From positions 3,720,001 to 3,784,000 of the forward strand of contig NZ_CP032487.1 of the NCBI RefSeq assembly GCF_004124235.1: a stretch of DNA of 64,000 nucleotides, given 5' to 3'. The DNA is from Yersinia hibernica. GTDB taxonomy: Bacteria > Pseudomonadota > Gammaproteobacteria > Enterobacterales > Enterobacteriaceae. The position numbers and the translations under genes were made by a program. Of the stretch, positions 28,323-38,931 are shown piece after piece. The notes beneath the pieces were generated by a model. The model ran no database searches. It had not been told where the DNA came from and saw nothing but the letters and a program-made list of their open reading frames with translations. The first letter of the stretch is position 1, and every line of letters starts with the position of its first letter.

Positions 28323-29261
28323 ATGAGGGGTAAGCGTCATCCTTTTCATTCACTGCGAGAGAAATCCATGCCTAGAGTTAGACCCACCCTCACTCCCCTC
28401 AACCTGAGTCCTATTAAAAATAATCAGCCGCAAACAGACGTCGAAAAGCTACTAGAGTCAATTGAAAAACATAAGCAGATTTTAATATTGGCAAAAGACA
28501 GCAATGAAAATATAGCGCTTAAATATCAAAGATATAGTGATATCAACACACCGGAAGCAACCGCTATCATGGCACCCAACAATATTGATCTACCCGCCAA
28601 CCATATACGGCTAGGAACAGATAAGGGGGTGATACGCAGCCAGTACCCTACGGTTGAAGGATTGACGGCTTTTAAGGCTATGTTAGCAGAGAAACGCATC
28701 ACTATAGTGGTGGTTATTGCTGACAGTAATATGCTAGATCATTCGCAAGGCAAGTATCGAACAGAGCATCCCGCTTATTTTGCTAATAAAGAGAATCTGA
28801 AAAATTATGTTAGTCCGCCAGTCAATAATATTGAGATTGATTGTTATCAGATGCCACTAAAGGACGGTAATAACAAAACTATCCCTATAAATTTTGCACA
28901 TATAAAAAATTGGCAAGATCGTACCGCTTTCGGGAAAAATGAAATTAGGGAGCTGGCTGAAATTGTTACAACCCTACACCAACGAGCACTTAATAATTTT
29001 CAAAAACAGGGCAGTCAGGCCGTTAAAGCTGATGTTAAAACACTACCTGTCATTCATTGTAGCGCAGGGGTTGGCCGTACTGGGCAATTGATAGCGGCTA
29101 TGGAGTTAATCAATCCAGATTCAAGGCTAAGCTTAGAGTCCATTATTAAAACACTACGTGAAGAAGGTAACCCAAATATGGTTCAGACCTCCGCGCAACT
29201 GGATGTATTAATTGATTTAGCTGAAGACTTAAAAAAACCGCTATTGGCTAAATATGAATAA
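28323..29261 (+). CDS. YopH-like protein tyrosine phosphatase (possible YspP-type effector)
   Basis: A protein tyrosine phosphatase whose catalytic domain closely follows the Yersinia plasmid effector YopH. The P-loop is VIHCSAGVGRTGQLI (nucleophile Cys246); the presumed general acid is Asp199 in the WPD-loop equivalent HIKNWQDRTA. Cys and Asp are 47 residues apart, exactly as in YopH (403 and 356). The glutamines equivalent to YopH Gln446 and Gln450 are in MVQTSAQLD. The C-terminus ends DLAEDLKKPLLAKYE, as in YopH. The N-terminal 60-70 residues do not resemble the YopH chaperone-binding and targeting domain. The WPD proline is replaced by Gln. Starts at 28311 (GTG), 28323 or 28368 are all possible. 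The gene is AT-rich, alone, and inserted between mscS and fbaA. Y. enterocolitica biovar 1B has a chromosomal Ysa-secreted phosphatase, YspP; this is the best candidate identity but cannot be confirmed here. Confidence 0.88.
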   Translation: MRGKRHPFHSLREKSMPRVRPTLTPLNLSPIKNNQPQTDVEKLLESIEKHKQILILAKDSNENIALKYQRYSDINTPEATAIMAPNNIDLPANHIRLGTDKGVIRSQYPTVEGLTAFKAMLAEKRITIVVVIADSNMLDHSQGKYRTEHPAYFANKENLKNYVSPPVNNIEIDCYQMPLKDGNNKTIPINFAHIKNWQDRTAFGKNEIRELAEIVTTLHQRALNNFQKQGSQAVKADVKTLPVIHCSAGVGRTGQLIAAMELINPDSRLSLESIIKTLREEGNPNMVQTSAQLDVLIDLAEDLKKPLLAKYE

Positions 29262-29326
29262 CGCTCTAGGAGATAACCAGCATCAACCTCGCATCCAGTA
29301 AATTTTATTTAAGGCGTGCAACCCAC

Positions 29327-29350
29327 AAAAAAGGCCCCGTAGGGCCTTTT
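29327..29350. terminator. Bidirectional terminator between phosphatase gene and fbaA
   Basis: AAAAGGCCC and GGGCCTTTT pair around a four-base loop. Leftward the stem runs into six T's, ending fbaA; rightward it ends in four T's and could also end the phosphatase transcript. Confidence 0.88.
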
Positions 29351-29372
29351 AGATCTTCAAAGCTAAGCTAAA

Positions 29373-30452
29373 TTACAGTACGTCGATAGCATTCAGTTCT
29401 TTGAATGCCAGTTCCAGACGGGCAATCATTGAAACCTGTGCTGCACGCAGCCATACACGTGGATCGTAATGTTTTTTGTTTGGCTTATCAGCACCTTCTG
29501 GGTTACCCAGTTGGCCTTGCAGATAGCCTTCATTCTTTTTGTAGTAGTTCAGAATACCTTCCCACGTTGCCCATTGGGTATCGGTGTCGATATTCATTTT
29601 CACAACGCCATAGCTGACCGCTTCTTTGATTTCAGCAGCAGTAGAACCTGAACCGCCATGGAACACGAAGTCCAAGCTGTTGTGCGGCAGATTATGTTTC
29701 TTAGACACATAATCCTGAGAATCACGCAGAATAGTTGGGGTCAATTTCACATTACCGGGTTTGTAAACACCGTGTACGTTACCGAAAGAAGCAGCGATAG
29801 TGAAACGCGGGCTGATAGCGTTCAGTTTTTCGTAAGCGTAATCAACATCTTGCGGCTGAGTATACAGAGAAGATGCATCCATATGGCTATTGTCTACGCC
29901 ATCTTCTTCACCACCGGTACAACCCAGTTCGATTTCCAGCGTCATACCCAGTTTTGACATGCGAGTCAGGTACTTGCTACAGATTTCGATGTTTTCTTCC
30001 AAGGACTCTTCAGACAGGTCAATCATGTGAGAAGAGAACAGAGGTTTGCCGGTGGCAGCAAAGTGTTTCTCACCTGCATCCAACAAGCCGTCTAACCATG
30101 GCAGCAATTTCTTAGCACAATGGTCGGTATGCAGAATAACTGGAACACCGTAGTGCTCAGCCATCTGATGCACATGGTGCGCACCAGAGATAGCGCCCAG
30201 GATTGCGGCACCTTGCGGCACATCAGTTTTCACGCCTTTACCTGCGATAAATGCTGCACCACCGTTAGAGAACTGCACGATGACTGGCGCACGCACTTTG
30301 GCTGCTGTTTCCAGCACTGCGTTGATAGAGTCGGTGCCGACACAGTTAACTGCTGGCAGAGCAAAATTATTCTCTTTTGCCACGGCAAACACTTTCTGCA
30401 CGTCATCACCTGTGATGACACCTGGTTTTACGAAATCAAAAATTTTAGACAT
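29373..30452 (-). CDS. fbaA: Class II fructose-bisphosphate aldolase
   Basis: A zinc-dependent glycolytic aldolase splitting fructose-1,6-bisphosphate. The product is 359 residues, as in E. coli. Zinc ligands lie in ILHTDHCAKKLLPW (His, about 108-111), FGNVHGVYKPGNV (His near 227) and VFHGGSGSTAAEI (His near 265). SKIFDFVKPGVITGDDVQKV at the N-terminus is typical. It is last in the leftward epd-pgk-fbaA cluster. Codon use fits high expression. Confidence 0.98.
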   Translation of the reverse strand: MSKIFDFVKPGVITGDDVQKVFAVAKENNFALPAVNCVGTDSINAVLETAAKVRAPVIVQFSNGGAAFIAGKGVKTDVPQGAAILGAISGAHHVHQMAEHYGVPVILHTDHCAKKLLPWLDGLLDAGEKHFAATGKPLFSSHMIDLSEESLEENIEICSKYLTRMSKLGMTLEIELGCTGGEEDGVDNSHMDASSLYTQPQDVDYAYEKLNAISPRFTIAASFGNVHGVYKPGNVKLTPTILRDSQDYVSKKHNLPHNSLDFVFHGGSGSTAAEIKEAVSYGVVKMNIDTDTQWATWEGILNYYKKNEGYLQGQLGNPEGADKPNKKHYDPRVWLRAAQVSMIARLELAFKELNAIDVL

Positions 30453-30595
30453 GTAAGTTGTCCTGTTTCGTCGACTGAAGATAGCAGCTATCCGGGAGGA
30501 TAGGCCCTAAATGTAAATCGGTTTTCGTACCACTCAAAGCCCGCAGACGATGAGCTAAAAGCGAAACGGGCGGCTCTCGCCCCCCGTTATCTAAA

Positions 30596-31759
30596 TTACT
30601 GCTTAGCGCGCTCTTCCAACATCACAACCGCTGGCAGTTTTTTCCCTTCTACGAACTCAAGGAAAGCACCGCCGCCAGTGGAGATGTAAGAGATTTGGTC
30701 GGCAATACCGAACAAGTCGATTGCTGCCAGAGTGTCACCGCCGCCGGCGATAGAGAATGCTTCGCTCTCTGCGATGGCGCGAGCCACAATTTCAGTCCCT
30801 TTACGGAAGTTAGGGAACTCGAACACACCAACCGGGCCATTCCACAGAATGGTTTTGGCGTTTTTCAGGATTTCAGCCAGACGTTGTGCAGACACGTCGC
30901 CCAAATCCAGAATTTGCTCGTCATCTTTGATTTGGTTCGCAGGTTTCAATGTTGCGGTAGCTGTTTCAGAGAACTCGGTCGCAACACGCACATCGGTAGG
31001 AACCGGGATATCGCAAGTTTCCAGCAGGCGTTTTGCTTCTGGAATCAGGTCTGCTTCATACAGCGATTTGCCCACATTGTTGCCTTGAGCAGCAACGAAG
31101 GTATTGGCGATACCGCCACCAACAATCAGTTGGTCTGCAATTTTAGACAGCGCACCCAGCACCGTCAGCTTGGTCGAAACTTTAGAGCCACCAACGATGG
31201 CTACCATTGGACGCGCTGGGTTACCCAGTGCTTTACCTAATGCTTCCAACTCGGCAGATAACAACGGGCCGGCACAGGCGATAGGGGCAAATTTACCTAC
31301 GCCGTGAGTCGAAGCTTGTGCACGGTGGGCAGTACCAAACGCATCCATGACATACACATCACACAGTGCGGCATATTTTTTGGATAGTGTTTCGTCGTCT
31401 TTCTTTTCGCCTTTGTTAAAGCGAACGTTTTCCAGAACCACCAACTCACCCGCTGCAATTTCAACGCCGTCCAGATAATCTTTCGCCAGACGTACCGGAG
31501 CAGACAATTTGTCTTTCAGGTAATTAACCACTGGCAACAAGGAGAACTCTTCGTTGTACTCGCCTTCGGTCGGACGACCCAAGTGAGAAGTAACCATTAC
31601 CTTAGCGCCTTGCTTCAGTGCCGTCTCAATGGTCGGCAGAGATGCACGGATACGCGCATCAGAAGTCACTTTGCCATCTTTTACCGGAACATTGAGATCC
31701 GCACGGATCAGCACACGCTTACCAGCCAGATCCAGATCGGTCATCTTAATTACAGACAT
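30596..31759 (-). CDS. pgk: Phosphoglycerate kinase
   Basis: The glycolytic kinase forming ATP and 3-phosphoglycerate. The product is 387 residues. The N-terminal substrate domain has [19 protein letters not shown] and the basic patch [10 protein letters not shown]. The C-terminal nucleotide domain contains the conserved NGPVGVFEF and [12 protein letters not shown] segments, followed by [14 protein letters not shown]. It lies between epd and fbaA, the order used for co-transcription in E. coli. Confidence 0.98.
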   Translation of the reverse strand: MSVIKMTDLDLAGKRVLIRADLNVPVKDGKVTSDARIRASLPTIETALKQGAKVMVTSHLGRPTEGEYNEEFSLLPVVNYLKDKLSAPVRLAKDYLDGVEIAAGELVVLENVRFNKGEKKDDETLSKKYAALCDVYVMDAFGTAHRAQASTHGVGKFAPIACAGPLLSAELEALGKALGNPARPMVAIVGGSKVSTKLTVLGALSKIADQLIVGGGIANTFVAAQGNNVGKSLYEADLIPEAKRLLETCDIPVPTDVRVATEFSETATATLKPANQIKDDEQILDLGDVSAQRLAEILKNAKTILWNGPVGVFEFPNFRKGTEIVARAIAESEAFSIAGGGDTLAAIDLFGIADQISYISTGGGAFLEFVEGKKLPAVVMLEERAKQ

Positions 31760-31862
31760 GGTGAATCCTCTTGTTGATTCTCTTTAAAGTTGCATAAGCT
31801 ACACACCAACCTTGATGCAAACCGCAATAAATCACGGAGAAACAATATGTTAGCATGCCATA

Positions 31863-32879
31863 CTAGAAACCACTTTTGGCCATCGCCAATGTCGTATCCA
31901 ACATTCTATTGGCGAAACCCCATTCGTTATCGCACCATACCAACGTCTTAATCAGGTGCTGCCCACTGACTCGCGTCTGAGTGCAATCAACAATCGCACT
32001 GTGCGGATCATGGTTAAAATCCGTCGACACCAATGGTAATTCCGTATAGTCAACTATACCACGAAATGAACCTCTTGCTGCCTTTTGCAAAAGCTGGTTA
32101 ACCTCAGCCACCCCAACCGGGCTTGTCACACTGACACTGAGATCAATGGCCGTGACGTTGATAGTTGGCACCCGCACCGAGATGGCCTCAAACCGGTCAC
32201 AAAACTTCGGAAAAATACGGGTAATCCCTGCTGCTAATTTAGTATCAACCGGAATAATTGACTGGCTTGCTGCTCGGGTACGACGTAAATCCTGATGATA
32301 AGCATCAATAACCGGCTGGTCATTCATTGATGAATGAATGGTGGTGACAGTGCCGGACTCGATGCCATAAGCCACATCCAACAGCTGAATAATAGGAATA
32401 ATGCAGTTCGTGGTACAGGACGCGTTGGAAACAATTCGGTGATCTGCCTGTAAATCCTGATGGTTAACACCATAAACCACCGTAGCATCCAAATCATGGC
32501 CACCGGGATGGGCAAACAGCACCTTTTTGGCACCGGAGGTTAAATGCGCCTCGCCATCGGCGCGGCTGCCATACACACCGCTACAATCCAGAACCACATC
32601 AATTCCTAGCTCACCCCAGGGTAACTGCTCAACTTCTGACTGATGTATCAGCCGAATAATATCGTCCCCGACGTATAATTTGTCACATTCCTGACGAACA
32701 TCCCAGGCAAAGCGGCCATGGCTTGAGTCATACTTCAACAGATGGGCCATCCCTTCTGCGTTAGCCAACTCATTAATCGCAACAACAGAAATCTCTGCCC
32801 GGCGACCTGATTCATACAATGCGCGTAAAACGCTACGGCCAATGCGGCCAAAGCCATTTATCGCTATGCGGATTGTCAT
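31863..32879 (-). CDS. epd: D-erythrose-4-phosphate dehydrogenase
   Basis: Epd oxidises erythrose-4-phosphate to 4-phosphoerythronate at the start of pyridoxal-5'-phosphate synthesis. The product is 338 residues. The Rossmann motif is [15 protein letters not shown] (about 7-21); catalytic Cys is in [10 protein letters not shown] (about 151-160), with [11 protein letters not shown] distinguishing Epd from GapA. The C-terminal [12 protein letters not shown] is shared by the GAPDH family. It is first in epd-pgk-fbaA and downstream of tktA, which can supply its erythrose-4-phosphate substrate. Confidence 0.96.
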   Translation of the reverse strand: MTIRIAINGFGRIGRSVLRALYESGRRAEISVVAINELANAEGMAHLLKYDSSHGRFAWDVRQECDKLYVGDDIIRLIHQSEVEQLPWGELGIDVVLDCSGVYGSRADGEAHLTSGAKKVLFAHPGGHDLDATVVYGVNHQDLQADHRIVSNASCTTNCIIPIIQLLDVAYGIESGTVTTIHSSMNDQPVIDAYHQDLRRTRAASQSIIPVDTKLAAGITRIFPKFCDRFEAISVRVPTINVTAIDLSVSVTSPVGVAEVNQLLQKAARGSFRGIVDYTELPLVSTDFNHDPHSAIVDCTQTRVSGQHLIKTLVWCDNEWGFANRMLDTTLAMAKSGF

Positions 32880-33217
32880 GTTACTCCCTGTTTCTGGTTA
32901 TTATCATGCAACCCCATAGCGTACTTCAGCGCACCCTAAGATGTTAATCGTCTTATCACAATTCGGCCAGAATACTCCCGGTTTTTTCCTCAGCGAAATA
33001 AGCTTTAATAGAAATTGAATTATGACTGAAACGCTTCAGCCAGAATAAACCAAACTTATCATAAAAGGAATATCTGCCTGATAAAGGGCACAATTCATCC
33101 ATCAATTGGCGAAAAAAAAGACCGCCGCAGCGGTCTTTTAACAGGTCAGTCACCGGGATTATCATCACCGTTCACAGTGATTCATCGCATTAGTAACGTC
33201 AGACTGCTTAACAACAA
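32880..33217. other. tktA-epd intergenic region
   Basis: 338 bases between two leftward genes. It holds the tktA terminator at its right end and, to its left, AT-rich DNA that presumably carries the epd promoter. A 70-codon leftward reading frame (32956-33168) spans the terminator and is not credible. No repeat was seen. Confidence 0.5.
33111..33139 (-). terminator. Terminator after tktA
   Basis: Leftward, AAAAGACCG-CTGCGG-CGGTCTTTT is followed by further T's. It ends about 80-100 bases beyond the tktA stop codon. Confidence 0.9.
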
Positions 33218-35212
33218 TTATTTCAACAGCGCCTGAGCTTGCGCCACCACGTTTTCGACGGTGAAACCAAACTCTTTGAACAGCAATTCCGCTGGAGCAG
33301 ACTCACCAAAGGTGTGCATCCCCACCACTGCGCCATTCAGGCCGACGTATTTGTACCAGTAATCTGCAATACCGGCTTCAACCGCAACACGCGCGCTAAC
33401 CGCAGATGGCAATACCGACTCGCGGTAAGCGGCATCTTGTTTGTCGAATGCATCCGTTGATGGCATAGACACAACGCGCACTTTACGGCCAGCAGCAGTC
33501 AGTTGGTCAGCAGCAGCAACCGCCAGTTCAACTTCAGAACCGGTGGCAATGAAGATCAATTCTGGCTGACCCGCGCAATCTTTCAGCACATAAGCGCCTT
33601 TAGAAATGTTCGCTAACTGCTCAGCGGTACGCGGCTGTTGTGCCAAGTTTTGGCGGGAGAAGATAAGCGCACTTGGGCCGTCTTTACGTTCCAAGGCATA
33701 CTGCCATGCCACCGCTGACTCAACTTGGTCACATGGACGCCAAGTGCTCATATTGGGTGTCACGCGCAAGCTGGCCATCTGCTCAACGGGCTGATGGGTT
33801 GGGCCATCTTCACCTAAGCCGATAGAGTCATGGGTGTAAACAAAGATGCTACGGATTTTCATCAGTGCTGCCATGCGCACTGCGTTACGGGCATATTCCA
33901 CAAACATCAGGAAAGTTGCGCCGTAAGGAATGAAGCCGCCGTGCAGCGCAATACCATTCATGATGGCAGACATACCAAACTCACGCACACCGTAATGAAT
34001 GTAGTTACCCGCCAGATCATCACTCAGTGATTTAGAGCCAGACCAGATAGTCAGGTTACTTGGTGCCAAGTCAGCAGAGCCGCCCAGGAATTCAGGCAAT
34101 ACCTTACCGAAAGCTTCCAGCGCATTTTGTGATGCTTTGCGGCTGGCAATTTTAGCAGGATTGGCTTGTAACTCTTCGATGAATTTCTTGGATTCAGCCG
34201 CCCAGTTAGCGGGCAGTTCACCACTGACACGACGTTTGAATTCAGCAGCCAGTTCTGGATATGCTTTAGCATAAGCGGCAAACTTCTCATTCCAAGCCGC
34301 TTCTTTCGCCTGGCCCGCTTCTTTGGCATCCCACGCGGCATAGATATCCTGTGGAATCTCGAATGCCGGGTATTTCCAGCCCAATGCTTCACGGGTCGCG
34401 GCAACTTCATCAGCACCTAATGGTGCGCCGTGCGAATCATGGGTACCGGCTTTCTTCGGTGAACCAAAACCGATAATGGTTTTGCACATCAACAGGGAGG
34501 GTTTGTCGGTCACTTTGTGGGCTTGTTCGATGGCCGCTTTTATCGAATCAGCATTATGACCATCAACACCACGAACAACATGCCAGCCGTAAGCTTCGAA
34601 GCGGGCAGCGGTATCATCAGTGAACCAACCTTCAACGTGGCCATCGATGGAGATACCGTTGTCATCATAGAACGCGGTCAGTTTGCCCAGCTTCATGGTG
34701 CCCGCCAGAGAACAAACTTCATGGGAAATGCCTTCCATCATGCAGCCATCACCCATAAAGGCATAGGTGTGGTGATCGACGATGTCATGGCCTGGGCGGT
34801 TAAACTGCGCGCCCAGAGTGCGTTCTGCAATCGCAAAACCCACAGCATTGGCAATACCCTGCCCCAACGGGCCGGTGGTGGTTTCTACACCCGCGGTATA
34901 ACCATATTCAGGATGACCTGGCGTTTTAGAGTGTAATTGGCGGAAATTTTTCAGTTCTTCCATCGGCAGATCATAGCCAGTGAGATGCAGCAAGCTATAG
35001 ATCAACATAGAGCCGTGACCATTCGACAAGACGAAACGGTCGCGATCAGCCCAGTGTGGATTGGTTGGATTATGGTTCAGGTAATCACGCCACAGAACTT
35101 CGGCAATATCTGCCATACCCATAGGGGCGCCGGGGTGGCCGGAATTCGCTTTTTGCACTGCGTCCATGCTTAGTGCGCGGATCGCGTTGGCAAGCTCTTT
35201 ACGAGAGGACAT
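33218..35212 (-). CDS. tktA: Transketolase
   Basis: A thiamine diphosphate enzyme of the non-oxidative pentose phosphate pathway. The product is 664 residues (E. coli TktA 663). The N-terminal region [20 protein letters not shown] is followed by [18 protein letters not shown] and [11 protein letters not shown]. The ThDP-binding motif is [19 protein letters not shown] (about 154-172). The middle domain has the transketolase motif [19 protein letters not shown] (about 468-486), and [19 protein letters not shown] lies near the C-terminus. It produces erythrose-4-phosphate, substrate of the adjacent Epd. Confidence 0.98.
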   Translation of the reverse strand: MSSRKELANAIRALSMDAVQKANSGHPGAPMGMADIAEVLWRDYLNHNPTNPHWADRDRFVLSNGHGSMLIYSLLHLTGYDLPMEELKNFRQLHSKTPGHPEYGYTAGVETTTGPLGQGIANAVGFAIAERTLGAQFNRPGHDIVDHHTYAFMGDGCMMEGISHEVCSLAGTMKLGKLTAFYDDNGISIDGHVEGWFTDDTAARFEAYGWHVVRGVDGHNADSIKAAIEQAHKVTDKPSLLMCKTIIGFGSPKKAGTHDSHGAPLGADEVAATREALGWKYPAFEIPQDIYAAWDAKEAGQAKEAAWNEKFAAYAKAYPELAAEFKRRVSGELPANWAAESKKFIEELQANPAKIASRKASQNALEAFGKVLPEFLGGSADLAPSNLTIWSGSKSLSDDLAGNYIHYGVREFGMSAIMNGIALHGGFIPYGATFLMFVEYARNAVRMAALMKIRSIFVYTHDSIGLGEDGPTHQPVEQMASLRVTPNMSTWRPCDQVESAVAWQYALERKDGPSALIFSRQNLAQQPRTAEQLANISKGAYVLKDCAGQPELIFIATGSEVELAVAAADQLTAAGRKVRVVSMPSTDAFDKQDAAYRESVLPSAVSARVAVEAGIADYWYKYVGLNGAVVGMHTFGESAPAELLFKEFGFTVENVVAQAQALLK

Positions 35213-35646
35213 GTTTTACTCCAGGTCGGATTAAAAAAAGCGTTCAAGAATACCATTTTCTCAGACTCAGCATTGAAACGGCAATCACTAAAACCAAATG
35301 AGCTATAACTTCCATATTTACGGCTAATGGAATCTGCTGATTTTCAGAATAAAGCTATAGCTGTAACGCCCAAGGCACGTTAACCTCGCTGCGTTTTTGG
35401 CCACACAATGAGTCAGCCGGGCACGTGGCGGGCTGAAACGTTCATCAATTTTGGGCAAGACCTATTGCAGACAGAGTAGAACAACTACCCCCGATTCAAC
35501 AGCTATTAATGCAATAGTTAATAAGAATGTGATAGTCGTTGTTGGCAGCTACCCATAAATAGATAATTGCCTCTAATGCGTTATCGTCACACATAGAACT
35601 GACCTATTCACTGATAAAAATGGCATAACCACAGGAAGAAAGTGTT
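35213..35646. other. Divergent tktA/loiP intergenic region
   Basis: 434 bases between the tktA and loiP start codons, with promoters expected for both. The middle part (about 35360-35450) is GC-richer. I found no open reading frame, ERIC match or recognisable RNA here. Confidence 0.4.
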
Positions 35647-36399
35647 ATGAAAATTCGTACCTCAATGATTGCCCTGAGCCTTACGGCATTACTTAGCGGC
35701 TGCCAGAATATGAATACCGATGGCTTGATGAAGTCCGGCGCTCAAGCTTTTCAAGCGGCCACCCTGAGTGATGCTGATGTGAAAAACCTCAGTGAGAAAT
35801 CTTGTGCGGAAATGGATCAAAAGGCCCAAATAGCCTCCGCAGACAGCGCCTATGGTAAACGCCTGGCAAAAATTTCGGCGGCATTAGGCGATAACATCAA
35901 TGGTACGCCAGCTAACTATAAGGTTTACGTCACTAAAGAGGTGAATGCTTGGGCGATGGCAAATGGTTGCATCCGTGTTTACAGCGGCTTGATGGACATG
36001 ATGACGGACAATGAAGTCGAAGGGGTTCTCGGCCATGAGATGGGGCATGTCGCATTAGGGCATACTCGCAAGGCCATGCAAGTCGCTTATGGCACCACCG
36101 CGCTGCGCACGGCGGCAGCCTCCGCCGGTGGTGTTGCCGGGCAACTTTCCCAGTCCCAGTTAGCCGATATTGGCGAGAAATTGGTTAACGCCCAATTCTC
36201 ACAAAAACAAGAAAGTGAAGCCGATGATTATTCATTCGATTTGCTGAAAAAGCAGGGTATTGATCCCAACGGTTTGGTCACCAGCTTCGAAAAATTGGCC
36301 ACCATGGAAGCTGGCCGCAGCAGTAGCATGTTTGATGACCACCCGTCTTCACAAGCGCGAGCGGACCATATCCGCCAGCGTATCGCAACAGAGAAATAA
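35647..36399 (+). CDS. loiP: Lipoprotein metalloprotease LoiP (YggG)
   Basis: LoiP is an outer-membrane-linked M48 family zinc protease induced at low osmolarity. The product is 250 residues. The signal peptide ends in the lipobox LLSGC (Cys at about 19). The zinc motif is LGHEMGHVALGH (about 128-139) with a downstream glutamate in QESEADDYSFDLL (about 189-201). The C-terminal DDHPSSQARADHIRQRI is typical of M48 proteases. It is divergent from tktA, as in E. coli. Confidence 0.95.
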   Translation: MKIRTSMIALSLTALLSGCQNMNTDGLMKSGAQAFQAATLSDADVKNLSEKSCAEMDQKAQIASADSAYGKRLAKISAALGDNINGTPANYKVYVTKEVNAWAMANGCIRVYSGLMDMMTDNEVEGVLGHEMGHVALGHTRKAMQVAYGTTALRTAAASAGGVAGQLSQSQLADIGEKLVNAQFSQKQESEADDYSFDLLKKQGIDPNGLVTSFEKLATMEAGRSSSMFDDHPSSQARADHIRQRIATEK

Positions 36400-36429
36400 C
36401 ACTCACCACCAATTTCATCTATGCAGCAA

Positions 36430-36451
36430 AACGCCCCTCTGTTGGGGCGTT
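36430..36451. terminator. Hairpin between convergent loiP and Rieske genes
   Basis: AACGCCCC and GGGGCGTT form an 8-bp stem around a six-base loop. Leftward it continues into TTTTGC, so it can end the Rieske gene; rightward the T-run is poor, but it lies just after loiP and may serve both. Confidence 0.7.
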
Positions 36452-36480
36452 AGCGCTATAGCTCAACGTGATGCTAGCCA

Positions 36481-36801
36481 CTACTCACTGTTGCCAGCCA
36501 AATTAACTTCAATCTGATCACCATTGATCCGCACCGGATAGGTGCTTAAATCCCGATCTCCAGGTTCCCGCAAGCATTGCCCGGTTCGGATATCAAACAG
36601 CGCGCCATGCAAAGGGCACTCGACCGTTTCTCCCTCAATAAATCCCTGACTTAATAAGGCATTGGCATGGGGACAAATATCCTCCATCGCAAAATATTCC
36701 CCATCAACCAGATAAATACCAATCCTTTTTCCCTCAGCTTGGGCCGAGAAAGGAAAATCCGGTTTCACGTAATTGACTTTACAGACACTTATCCAACCCA
36801 T
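36481..36801 (-). CDS. Rieske [2Fe-2S] ferredoxin-like protein
   Basis: A small soluble Rieske protein of 106 residues, of the kind that serves as ferredoxin for ring-hydroxylating or nitrite-reducing systems. The cluster motif is complete: Cys43-Pro-His45 and Cys62-Pro-Leu-His65 in ICPHANALL and VECPLHGALFD. The start MGWISVCKVN is chosen from GGGAG seven bases upstream and the usual domain start; a 26-codon upstream extension would add a spurious hydrophobic stretch. No oxygenase or reductase partner is nearby. It occupies the place of speB between loiP and speA. The function is unknown. Confidence 0.88.
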   Translation of the reverse strand: MGWISVCKVNYVKPDFPFSAQAEGKRIGIYLVDGEYFAMEDICPHANALLSQGFIEGETVECPLHGALFDIRTGQCLREPGDRDLSTYPVRINGDQIEVNLAGNSE

Positions 36802-36898
36802 TTCATTGCTCCCACATACCAACATGGTCAAGATAAAAGTCACCAATATTAGTGTGGTTGATATTGGCTTAATCGCCAATGGAAACGAGATATAAACA

Positions 36899-36924
36899 AA
36901 AGGACAAACCTGAGTTTGCCCTTT
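36899..36924 (-). terminator. Terminator after speA
   Basis: Leftward, AAAGGGCAAAC and GTTTGTCCTTT pair around TCAG with one mismatch, followed by TTGTTTA. It lies about 30 bases after the speA stop codon and upstream of the Rieske gene, separating the two. Confidence 0.8.
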
Positions 36925-36951
36925 AAAGTGAAATGCTCCCGCAGTTAATAC

Positions 36952-38931
36952 TTACTCATCTTCGAGATAAGTATAACCATACAAGCCAGATTCAAACTCT
37001 TCCATAAACTGAGCTTGTAACTCAGTGTCCAGATCGGTTTCTTTCACTTGATCAGAGAACTGTTTTAGCAACTTTTCAGGGTTCAACTGCACATATTCCA
37101 GCATATCCGCGACGGTATCGCCTTCGTCAGTCTGTTCAAACTCAACCGTACCATCAGGGAAGACATACACATCAACCGCGGCAGTATCGCCAAACAGATT
37201 GTGCATGTTGCCCAGAATTTCCTGGTAGGCTCCGACCATAAAGAAGCCCAGCAGCGGTGGATTCTCAGCATCATACGGCGGCATTGGCATGGTGGTTGCC
37301 ACCCCATCGCCATCAATATAGTGGTCAATGGTGCCATCTGAATCACAGGTAATATCCAGCAAGACCGCACGGCGCTCCGGTGGCTTATCTAACCCCTCCA
37401 ATGGCAAGACTGGGAAGAGTTGGTCGATACCCCATGCATCCGGCATTGACTGGAACAGCGAGAAATTAACATACAGCTTATCGGCCATACGTTCTTGCAG
37501 CTCGTCAATGATTGGGCGGTGTGCTCGGTTGCTTGGATCCAGCTGTTTTTGGATATCATTGCAAATGCTCAGATACAGCTCTTCCGCCCAAGCACGTTGG
37601 GTCAGTTCCAACATGCCATGCGCATACTGAGTGTGAACATCGTGCAAGTCCATTTGGCTATCGTGCAGCCATTCGCGCAGCGAGCGGCGATTCTCTGGCT
37701 CTTGCATTTCTAGCCAAGTGTCCCACAAGCTTTCCAGCGCACGTGGTGCATCAGCCGCCGGGGGTTGCGGTTCGCTGAACTCATTGCGCTCTACGCCGAT
37801 AACATTGGAAACCAGCACCGTATGGTGGGCGGTAACTGCCCGGCCTGACTCAGTAATGACCGTGGGATGCGGCAAACCGTGCTCATTACAAGCATCACCA
37901 ATTCCCCAAATAACGTTGTTGGCGTATTCATTCAGGCCATAGTTAACTGAACAATCTGATTGGGAACGTGTCCCTTCGTAATCGACCCCCAAGCCGCCAC
38001 CCACATCAAAGCACTGGATATTCACGCCCAGTTTGTGCAGCTCCACATAGAAACGGGCTGATTCGCGCACGCCGGTGGAGATATCACGGATGTTGGACAG
38101 CTGAGAACCTAAATGGAAATGCAATAATTGCAGGCTTGCCAGACTGTTGGCTTCACGCAGCATGTCCACCAACTGCAATACCTGAGTCGCAGACAAACCA
38201 AATTTGGATTTTTCGCCGCCGCTGGCCTGCCATTTACCCGACCCCTGCGATGCCAGACGGGCACGGACACCTAAACGCGGCACAACATTCAGGCGCTCGG
38301 CTTCTTCCAGTACCATTTTGATTTCTGACATCTTTTCGATAACCAGATAAACCTTATGGCCTAATTTCTCGCCGATCAATGCCAGACGGATATATTCACG
38401 GTCTTTATAGCCGTTACAGACAATAACTGAGCGAGTCATCCCGGCATGCGCCAAAACGGCCATCATTTCCGCTTTGGAACCGGCCTCCAGCCCCAAAGGT
38501 TCACCGGAATTGACCAGCGACTCAATAACCCGACGATGCTGGTTCACTTTAATCGGGTAAACCAGGAAATAATCACCTTCATAGCCAAATGACTCACGCG
38601 CACGTTTAAATGCACCATTAATTGAGCGCAGGCGATGCTGTAAAATTTGTGGGAAACAGAATAACGCCGGCAAACGTTGCCCCTGCTCAAGCTGCATTCC
38701 TTTGACCAGTTCTGCCAGATCAACTCGTGCCTCACGAACATCTGGATCAGGGCAAACACTGATATGACCCAGTTCATTGACGTCATAATAGTTGCCACCC
38801 CAGTAGGCGACGTTATACGTGCTCAGCATCTTGCTGGCATTACGGTCATTCATGGCAACCTCCTGCATGGAGCGTAAAGAAACATGTGCGCCCGCAGCTG
38901 ACGGACGGCCAATCAAGTTATCATCAGACAT
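36952..38931 (-). CDS. speA: Biosynthetic arginine decarboxylase SpeA
   Basis: SpeA is a PLP enzyme that makes agmatine from arginine, the first step of the arginine route to putrescine. The product is 659 residues (E. coli 658). The PLP-lysine lies in [19 protein letters not shown] (about 123-141). [30 protein letters not shown] and the C-terminal [20 protein letters not shown] complete the alanine-racemase-fold and beta domains. In E. coli speB follows speA; here it does not, and agmatine is expected to go through the aguA/aguB products. Confidence 0.98.
   Translation of the reverse strand: MSDDNLIGRPSAAGAHVSLRSMQEVAMNDRNASKMLSTYNVAYWGGNYYDVNELGHISVCPDPDVREARVDLAELVKGMQLEQGQRLPALFCFPQILQHRLRSINGAFKRARESFGYEGDYFLVYPIKVNQHRRVIESLVNSGEPLGLEAGSKAEMMAVLAHAGMTRSVIVCNGYKDREYIRLALIGEKLGHKVYLVIEKMSEIKMVLEEAERLNVVPRLGVRARLASQGSGKWQASGGEKSKFGLSATQVLQLVDMLREANSLASLQLLHFHLGSQLSNIRDISTGVRESARFYVELHKLGVNIQCFDVGGGLGVDYEGTRSQSDCSVNYGLNEYANNVIWGIGDACNEHGLPHPTVITESGRAVTAHHTVLVSNVIGVERNEFSEPQPPAADAPRALESLWDTWLEMQEPENRRSLREWLHDSQMDLHDVHTQYAHGMLELTQRAWAEELYLSICNDIQKQLDPSNRAHRPIIDELQERMADKLYVNFSLFQSMPDAWGIDQLFPVLPLEGLDKPPERRAVLLDITCDSDGTIDHYIDGDGVATTMPMPPYDAENPPLLGFFMVGAYQEILGNMHNLFGDTAAVDVYVFPDGTVEFEQTDEGDTVADMLEYVQLNPEKLLKQFSDQVKETDLDTELQAQFMEEFESGLYGYTYLEDE

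Noticed and set aside
32956..33168. 70-codon leftward frame between tktA and epd
   Set aside because: It spans the tktA terminator and has no coding-like features.
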